Assembly: GCA_934096105.1 (NCBI GenBank)
Contig: CAKOLH010000029.1
Span: 1-11,119, forward strand
Direction: 5' to 3'
Source: an uncultured Bacilli bacterium
Lineage (GTDB): Bacteria > Bacillota_I > Bacilli_A > RF39 > UBA660
Length of the DNA: 11,119 nt
Below, one piece after another: positions 7,710 to 11,119 of this stretch. Position 1 is the first letter of the stretch. Each line of letters opens with the position of its first letter. The notes beneath the pieces are model-generated. The model did no database searches and was not told where the DNA came from. It worked only from the letters and a program-made list of their open reading frames with translations. The position numbers and the translations under genes are program-made.

Positions 7710-7715
7710 ATTATA
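7710..7715 (-). promoter_or_regulatory. Putative -10 box of the phosphodiesterase gene
   Basis: On the minus strand a perfect TATAAT (7715 down to 7710) lies 5 nt before the ATG at 7704. A start at the normal distance would fall on or next to the ATG, implying a leaderless message, which agrees with the missing Shine-Dalgarno. No good -35 box is visible at 17 bp. Confidence 0.4.
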
Positions 7716-7735
7716 TGAAAATAGTAATTAGTATA

Positions 7736-7764
7736 TTGAAAAAAAAATAAATTTATGATAAGAT
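7736..7764 (+). promoter_or_regulatory. Promoter of the thioester/SpaA-domain surface protein gene
   Basis: TTGAAA (7736-7741) and TAAGAT (7759-7764) are separated by 17 bp, with extended -10 TG at 7756-7757. The predicted start is near 7771 and the leader about 22 nt. The related sequence TTATGATAGAT recurs at 7769-7779, just downstream of the -10. Confidence 0.72.
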
Positions 7765-7792
7765 TAACTTATGATAGATAGGAGTGTTGAAA

Positions 7793-9730
7793 ATGAAAAA
7801 TAAAAAAGTATTAAATTTTATTGTATTTGCTTTAATGATATTTATTAGTCAAATATTTTTTGTAAAAGCAGATACACCACCAAGTTCAATTACAATTAAT
7901 ACCAATGATGAATATTATCAGACAACTTTATGGGGAAGTCAAATCTTACCAACAGGTCAAAGTACTCTGCACACTATACAAAAGAAAACAACCGATGGAA
8001 ATATAGTATATTGTGCTGAAGAAGACGCTAAAATGCCCGCAAAAGAAAGTGGAGAGTACACTTGGAATTATAATAAAGCCGCAGATAATTCAGATGAACT
8101 TGGATTTATTTTTGAAAATGGTTATCATGGACAAAGTAATTATAGTGCAACAAAATATTTAACAGGTAATCCACAAACAGACTACTTTATTACAGGTATG
8201 GCAGTATGGGGATATACAAGACCCGCTGAATCATTAACACATTTTGAAAAAGACAGCAGTGGTAAATATATTGGAACATATAGAGGCGAAAAAAATGAAG
8301 CCAGTGAAAAGATAGCTAATTTAATAAATGATGCCAGTGGATATAAAAAGAATCCTAGTATCACAATCAATGTATCAAATACAAAGCTAACTTTAACTAG
8401 TGATAAAAAATACTATATATCTAGTCCGATTACATTTGGAGTAAAAGATTTAACATCAAACGTAGCAGTTTCAGTATCTGGAGGAGCATTCGTTACTAGT
8501 GATAGAAACGCCACAAGTGGTACTACTTCATTTGCACAAGGAAGCACAGTTTATGTAAAAGTACCAGTAGAAAAAATGACAACCTCTACAAGTATAACAT
8601 TAAAAGTATCTGCTACTGGAAAAAAATGGTCAGCCTACATTTACTCACATAATAATTCAAACTACCAATTAATGGCTAGATTCGTAGAGGAACCATTAAG
8701 TAGCGAATCAACAAAAGCCTTCACTATAGATAAAATAACAATAACTATTTCAAAACAAGATGTAACAGGTAGCAAAGAGGTAGAAGGCGCTACACTTGTA
8801 ATAAAGAAAGGCAACACTGTAATAGATAAATGGGTATCAGGAAGTACAGCCAAGAAGATATCTTTAGATACTGGTACATATACTCTTGAAGAAACAATAG
8901 CACCCGCAGGATATAAATTAAGCAGTAGCAAAGTAACTTTCACTGTTAACTCAAATGGTACAGTTACTGTAGATGGCAAAGCGGTAGATAAAGTTATAAT
9001 GAAAAATGAACCATTCTATATAACTATATCAAAGTTAGGATTAACTAAAGACAAAGAGTTAGTTGGAGCAAAACTAAAAATAACTGATAAGGATGGAAAA
9101 TTAACAAAAGATCTAGATGGCAAAAGTCTAGAATGGGTAACTACTGAAAATGCAGAAAAATTCCATTTAGCTGATGGAACATACTATTTAACAGAACTAG
9201 AGGCTCCTGAAGGATATATAAAAACAGATAAAACAATAGAATTTGTAGTAGGAAAAGATGGAACAATAAAAATAGATGACAAGGAAGTAAGCGAAATAAC
9301 ATTAGAAAATAAACCATTATATGTATACATATCTAAAAAGAGCATTAATGGCAAAACAGAATTACCTGGAGCAAAACTAAAAATAACTGATAAAGATGGA
9401 AAACTAGAAAAAGATCTAGATGGTAAAAGTTTAACATGGACATCATCAACAAAAGAAGAAAAATTCCATTTAGCCCCTGGTAATTATGTATTAACAGAAC
9501 TTGAAGCACCAAAAGGATATGAATTAAGTGATGCAGTTATAGAATTTATAGTCACTGACGATGGTAAAATATTATTTGATAAAAAAGAAGTAGAAGACAG
9601 CATGATAGTATTTAAAAACACTCCAGAGCCAGAGCAGAAACAAACAGGAAGTGCACTAATATATGTTCTATTTGTTGGTATACTAACTGCTGCTGTCACA
9701 ACATACTTTGTATTAAAAAGAAATAATTAA
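7793..9730 (+). CDS. Cell-surface adhesin-like protein: thioester-like domain plus three SpaA/Cna-B domains
   Basis: A 645-residue exported protein of the Gram-positive pilin/adhesin type. A signal peptide covers about 1-26 (cleavage likely after FFVKA). Residues about 45-150 resemble a TQXA/thioester domain, with Cys74 in VYCAEE and the second motif YFITGMAVWGYT (131-142). The Gln expected in that motif is Gly135. A beta-rich linker domain (about 190-300) follows. Three SpaA-like domains come next, each with a Lys-Glu-Asn triad for an intramolecular isopeptide bond: K321/E366/N405, K414/E468/N506 and K515/E569/N609. The C-terminus has PEPEQKQTGS, a membrane helix (about 621-640) and KRNN, so the sorting signal lacks the LP of LPXTG. 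ATG 7793 is chosen because AGGAG (7780-7784) sits 8 nt upstream. An in-frame GTG at 7784 overlaps that site. No sortase gene is in the window. Confidence 0.88.
   Translation: MKNKKVLNFIVFALMIFISQIFFVKADTPPSSITINTNDEYYQTTLWGSQILPTGQSTLHTIQKKTTDGNIVYCAEEDAKMPAKESGEYTWNYNKAADNSDELGFIFENGYHGQSNYSATKYLTGNPQTDYFITGMAVWGYTRPAESLTHFEKDSSGKYIGTYRGEKNEASEKIANLINDASGYKKNPSITINVSNTKLTLTSDKKYYISSPITFGVKDLTSNVAVSVSGGAFVTSDRNATSGTTSFAQGSTVYVKVPVEKMTTSTSITLKVSATGKKWSAYIYSHNNSNYQLMARFVEEPLSSESTKAFTIDKITITISKQDVTGSKEVEGATLVIKKGNTVIDKWVSGSTAKKISLDTGTYTLEETIAPAGYKLSSSKVTFTVNSNGTVTVDGKAVDKVIMKNEPFYITISKLGLTKDKELVGAKLKITDKDGKLTKDLDGKSLEWVTTENAEKFHLADGTYYLTELEAPEGYIKTDKTIEFVVGKDGTIKIDDKEVSEITLENKPLYVYISKKSINGKTELPGAKLKITDKDGKLEKDLDGKSLTWTSSTKEEKFHLAPGNYVLTELEAPKGYELSDAVIEFIVTDDGKILFDKKEVEDSMIVFKNTPEPEQKQTGSALIYVLFVGILTAAVTTYFVLKRNN
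9008..9619 (+). repeat. Tandem duplicated SpaA-domain coding units
   Basis: The second and third SpaA-like domains are near copies offset by 303 bp (101 codons). The segment GAKLKITDKDGKL and the following DLDGKSL are shared, as is TELEAPxGY. At DNA level, stretches such as ggagcaaaactaaaaataac are identical. The first SpaA domain (about 8735-9007) is clearly diverged, so the duplication of units two and three is more recent. Confidence 0.8.
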
Positions 9731-9754
9731 AAAGTAGATATTTCTACTTTTTTT
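9729..9754 (+). terminator. Intrinsic terminator after the adhesin gene
   Basis: A 10-bp stem (9729-9738 with 9743-9752) has a 4-nt loop TATT and a T-run through 9754. It begins within the stop codon and lies just upstream of the rplS promoter. Confidence 0.82.
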
Positions 9755-9764
9755 CATAAAATGG

Positions 9765-9793
9765 TTGAAATTTAATATATTATATGGTAAAAT
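9765..9793 (+). promoter_or_regulatory. Promoter of rplS-lepB
   Basis: TTGAAA (9765-9770) and TAAAAT (9788-9793) are 17 bp apart, with extended -10 TG at 9785-9786. It is the best-formed promoter in the window by box match and spacing. The predicted start is near 9800, leaving a leader of about 65 nt before rplS. Confidence 0.78.
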
Positions 9794-9799
9794 TAATAA

Positions 9800-9864
9800 C
9801 GTTGTGGGATAATCCGCTTATTATAGATAATGATTATCTGAAAAAGAAAGGAAGTGTATATACG
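9800..9864 (+). promoter_or_regulatory. Structured rplS 5' leader, candidate L19 autoregulatory leader
   Basis: The leader can form two hairpins: GTGGG (9804-9808) with TCCGC (9813-9817) around ATAA, and AGATAA (9825-9830) with TTATCT (9834-9839) around TGA. The Shine-Dalgarno AAAGGAAG (9847-9854) follows. In Bacillota a short ribosomal-protein leader that is thought to bind L19 precedes rplS (Rfam L19 leader). Position and two-hairpin form fit, but I cannot run the covariance model. Confidence 0.5.
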
Positions 9865-10215
9865 ATGAATATCATTGACAAAATTACTCAAAGTCAAATG
9901 AAAAAAGATTTACCAGAGTTCAGAGTAGGTGATTCAGTTACTGTTGGATGTATTATTACTGAAACAAAAGGTGGTAAATCAAAAGAAAGAGTACAGGACT
10001 TTAAAGGAACTGTAATTGCAAGAAAAGGTAAAGGAGTATCTGAAACTTTCACTGTAAGAGGAGAATATTCTGGAATTGGTGTTGAAAAGACATTCCATGT
10101 TCACTCTAATAAAGTTGCTTATATTAAGGTTACTAAACCAGGTAAAGTAAGAAGAGCTAAATTATATTTCTTAAGAGACAGACAGAAAAAATTTAATATT
10201 AAAGAAAGAAGATAA
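9865..10215 (+). CDS. rplS: 50S ribosomal protein L19
   Basis: L19 sits at the 30S-50S interface of the ribosome. The 116-residue protein has the family hallmarks: FRVGDSVTVGCIITE, RVQDFKGTVIARKGKGVSETFTVR, GIGVEKTFHVHS and VRRAKLYFLRDRQ, ending IKERR. ATG 9865 is chosen because it gives the normal length and has AAAGGAAG 10 nt upstream. A longer frame from 9784 would start inside the promoter -10 and translate the structured leader, so it is rejected. It is followed by a terminator-like hairpin and then lepB 37 nt later. The usual upstream partner trmD (with rimM and rpsP) is absent; an adhesin gene lies there instead. Confidence 0.97.
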   Translation: MNIIDKITQSQMKKDLPEFRVGDSVTVGCIITETKGGKSKERVQDFKGTVIARKGKGVSETFTVRGEYSGIGVEKTFHVHSNKVAYIKVTKPGKVRRAKLYFLRDRQKKFNIKERR

Positions 10216-10236
10216 TAGCTTTGCTACTATCTTTTT
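10209..10236 (+). terminator. Hairpin terminator or attenuator between rplS and lepB
   Basis: The stem AAGATA-A-TAGC (10209-10219) pairs with GCTA-C-TATCTT (10223-10233) around TTT, with one A-C mismatch, followed by Ts to 10236. It overlaps the rplS stop codon. Because lepB has no clear promoter of its own, it probably reduces rather than abolishes read-through. Confidence 0.62.
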
Positions 10237-10252
10237 ATTATTGAGGTGAAAT

Positions 10253-10759
10253 ATGAAAAAAATAATTAAAGAATTATATCCATATGTTATTATAATCATA
10301 GTTGTAGTATTAATAAGAAGCTTTATTATTACTCCAGTAATAGTATCTGGTAAGTCTATGTTACCAAATTTCCATAACGGAGAATTACTATTAGTAAGAA
10401 AAATAGGATATAATGAAAAGACAATCAAAAGATTCGATGTAGTAGTAATAAAGAAAGATAAAGAAGAAATAATTAAAAGGGTAATAGGGTTACCTGGAGA
10501 GCATATCTCATATAAAAATAATAAATTATATGTAAATGATAAGCTAGTTTCTGAAGATTATACTCATCTAAATACCAAAGATTTTAATCTTGAAGAAATA
10601 TGTACCTGTAGTACAATACCAGAAGGAAAATATCTTGTTCTAGGAGATAATAGGCCTATATCTAGTGATAGTAGAACAATAGGTCTAATTGATGAAAAAA
10701 GCATCGTAGGGAAAAGTGTATTTAGACTATGGCCTGTATCAAGATTTGGAACAATATAA
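10253..10759 (+). CDS. lepB: Signal peptidase I
   Basis: This membrane protease removes signal peptides from exported proteins on the outer face of the membrane. The 168-residue protein is a typical single-pass Gram-positive form. One N-terminal membrane helix (about 10-28) is followed by the catalytic Ser35 in SGKSMLP. The general-base Lys75 is in IKRVIGLPGE, and the conserved GDNRPISSDSR box and an FRLWPVSRFG C-terminus follow. It uses a Ser-Lys dyad, not the Ser-His type of SipW. The start ATG 10253 has a strong GAGGTGA (10243-10249). It lies 37 nt after rplS; the order rplS-lepB is common in Bacillota, where rbgA often follows. Likely substrates nearby are the adhesin and perhaps the BspA-like protein. 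Confidence 0.95.
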   Translation: MKKIIKELYPYVIIIIVVVLIRSFIITPVIVSGKSMLPNFHNGELLLVRKIGYNEKTIKRFDVVVIKKDKEEIIKRVIGLPGEHISYKNNKLYVNDKLVSEDYTHLNTKDFNLEEICTCSTIPEGKYLVLGDNRPISSDSRTIGLIDEKSIVGKSVFRLWPVSRFGTI

Positions 10760-10786
10760 GATAATATTAAATATTATAGACAATAG

Positions 10787-10792
10787 TAAAAT
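10787..10792 (+). promoter_or_regulatory. Weak candidate -10 box for the collagen-like gene
   Basis: TAAAAT at 10787-10792 sits in AATAGTAAAAT, which matches the window's extended -10 core at 9 of 11 positions but lacks the TG. No good -35 is visible. A start near 10799 would put the following hairpin at the very 5' end of the message. Confidence 0.25.
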
Positions 10793-10800
10793 TAAATTAT

Positions 10801-10835
10801 AACTTCTTTCATAAAATAAAATGAAAGGAGTTTTT
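10801..10835 (+). promoter_or_regulatory. Hairpin enclosing the ribosome binding site of the collagen-like gene; may also terminate lepB
   Basis: A 12-bp stem with one G-U pair joins AACTTCTTTCAT (10801-10812) and ATGAAAGGAGTT (10821-10832) around an 8-nt loop AAAATAAA. The 3' arm contains the Shine-Dalgarno AAAGGAG (10824-10830) for ATG 10839, so folding would hide it. The stem runs into TTTTT (10831-10835), giving it the form of an intrinsic terminator for rplS-lepB. Confidence 0.65.
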
Positions 10836-10838
10836 AAA

Positions 10839-11119
10839 ATGGATAAAAATTTTTCAAACAAAATTAAGAAAATACTTGAAGATGGTAAAAAATGTAATTG
10901 TACTCCTGTAATTATAGGTCAAACAGGCCCAACCGGTCCCACCGGTCCAGCAGGAGCTGCCACTATTATAGTTGGTACAACTACTACTGGCGATCCGGGA
11001 ACAAATGCTAGTGTAACCAATGTAGGCACTAATCAAAATGTAGTTCTAGATTTTGTCATTCCAGCAGGAGTCACTGGCCCAACTGGTCCTCAAGGAATAA
11101 CCGGACCTACAGGTCCAAC
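10839..11119 (+). CDS. Collagen-like Gly-X-Y repeat protein (3' end beyond window)
   Basis: Ninety-three codons are visible. The N-terminus is short and charged, with no signal peptide (MDKNFSNKIKKILEDG), then KKCNC and a first short collagen-like stretch (GQTGPTGPTGPAG). A non-collagen insert follows (TTTTGDPGTNASVTNVGT, then NVVLDFVIPAG) before Gly-X-Y resumes as GVTGPTGPQGITGPTGP. The codons are rich in GGx and CCx, making this stretch more GC-rich than its neighbours, as glycine-proline coding requires. Such proteins in Bacillota include BclA-like spore-surface glycoproteins and other surface filaments; with no spore genes here the role is open. The start has AAAGGAG 8 nt upstream, inside a hairpin. 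It lies 79 bp after lepB, where rbgA is often found in relatives. Confidence 0.85.
   Translation, partial: MDKNFSNKIKKILEDGKKCNCTPVIIGQTGPTGPTGPAGAATIIVGTTTTGDPGTNASVTNVGTNQNVVLDFVIPAGVTGPTGPQGITGPTGP

Noticed and set aside
7784..7792. GTG 7784 as start of the adhesin
   Set aside because: It overlaps the Shine-Dalgarno AGGAG; ATG 7793 is correctly spaced and gives a standard signal peptide.
9784..9864. Longer N-terminus for L19
   Set aside because: It would begin within the promoter -10 and translate the structured leader; L19 homology and length start at ATG 9865.
10854..11036. Minus-strand open frame opposite the collagen-like gene
   Set aside because: Its Ser/Thr/Gly/Cys-rich composition is the reverse image of Gly-X-Y codons; the plus-strand frame has a start, Shine-Dalgarno and recognisable motif.
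1..11119. Mycoplasma-type genetic code (TGA = Trp)
   Set aside because: Trp is encoded by TGG throughout and no recognised gene has an in-frame TGA; DUF285 repeats alone do not imply Mollicutes code 4.

Overview
The window is very AT-rich and reads as chromosomal DNA of a low-GC Bacillota, probably an uncultured gut-type Bacilli lineage (RF39-like or similar). That placement is inferred from gene content and composition, not from a marker tree. The cell makes peptidoglycan (murG, murB, divIB/ftsQ). It uses the standard code: Trp is TGG and no recognised gene has an in-frame TGA, so it is not a Mycoplasma-type code-4 genome.

Layout from left to right. (1) The 3' part of ligA, the NAD+-dependent DNA ligase. 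(2) A large surface protein with a membrane anchor and fifteen 26-residue BspA/DUF285 repeats, with its own promoter and terminator. (3) A 209-bp gap with three consecutive hairpins, the last followed by a T-run, which could encode a short RNA. (4) An overlapping cell-wall and division operon, murG-murB-divIB. (5) A convergent glycerophosphodiester phosphodiesterase-like gene on the minus strand. (6) Divergent from it, a cell-wall-type adhesin with a thioester-like domain and three SpaA/Cna-B isopeptide domains. (7) rplS with a structured leader, then lepB (signal peptidase I). (8) The start of a collagen-like Gly-X-Y protein that runs off the right edge.

The region alternates conserved housekeeping blocks with exported surface proteins (BspA-like, thioester/SpaA, collagen-like). 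LepB is the likely signal peptidase for the secreted ones. Four promoters share an extended -10 core, TATGRTAARAT; three also have a TTGNNA -35 box at 17-bp spacing. Predicted 5' UTRs are short.

No tRNA, rRNA, CRISPR array, insertion sequence or phage gene was seen. I found no clearly new enzymatic system. The best second-look items are the three-hairpin element before murG, the hairpin that buries the ribosome binding site of the collagen-like gene, and the adhesin whose thioester Gln and sorting signal both look degenerate.
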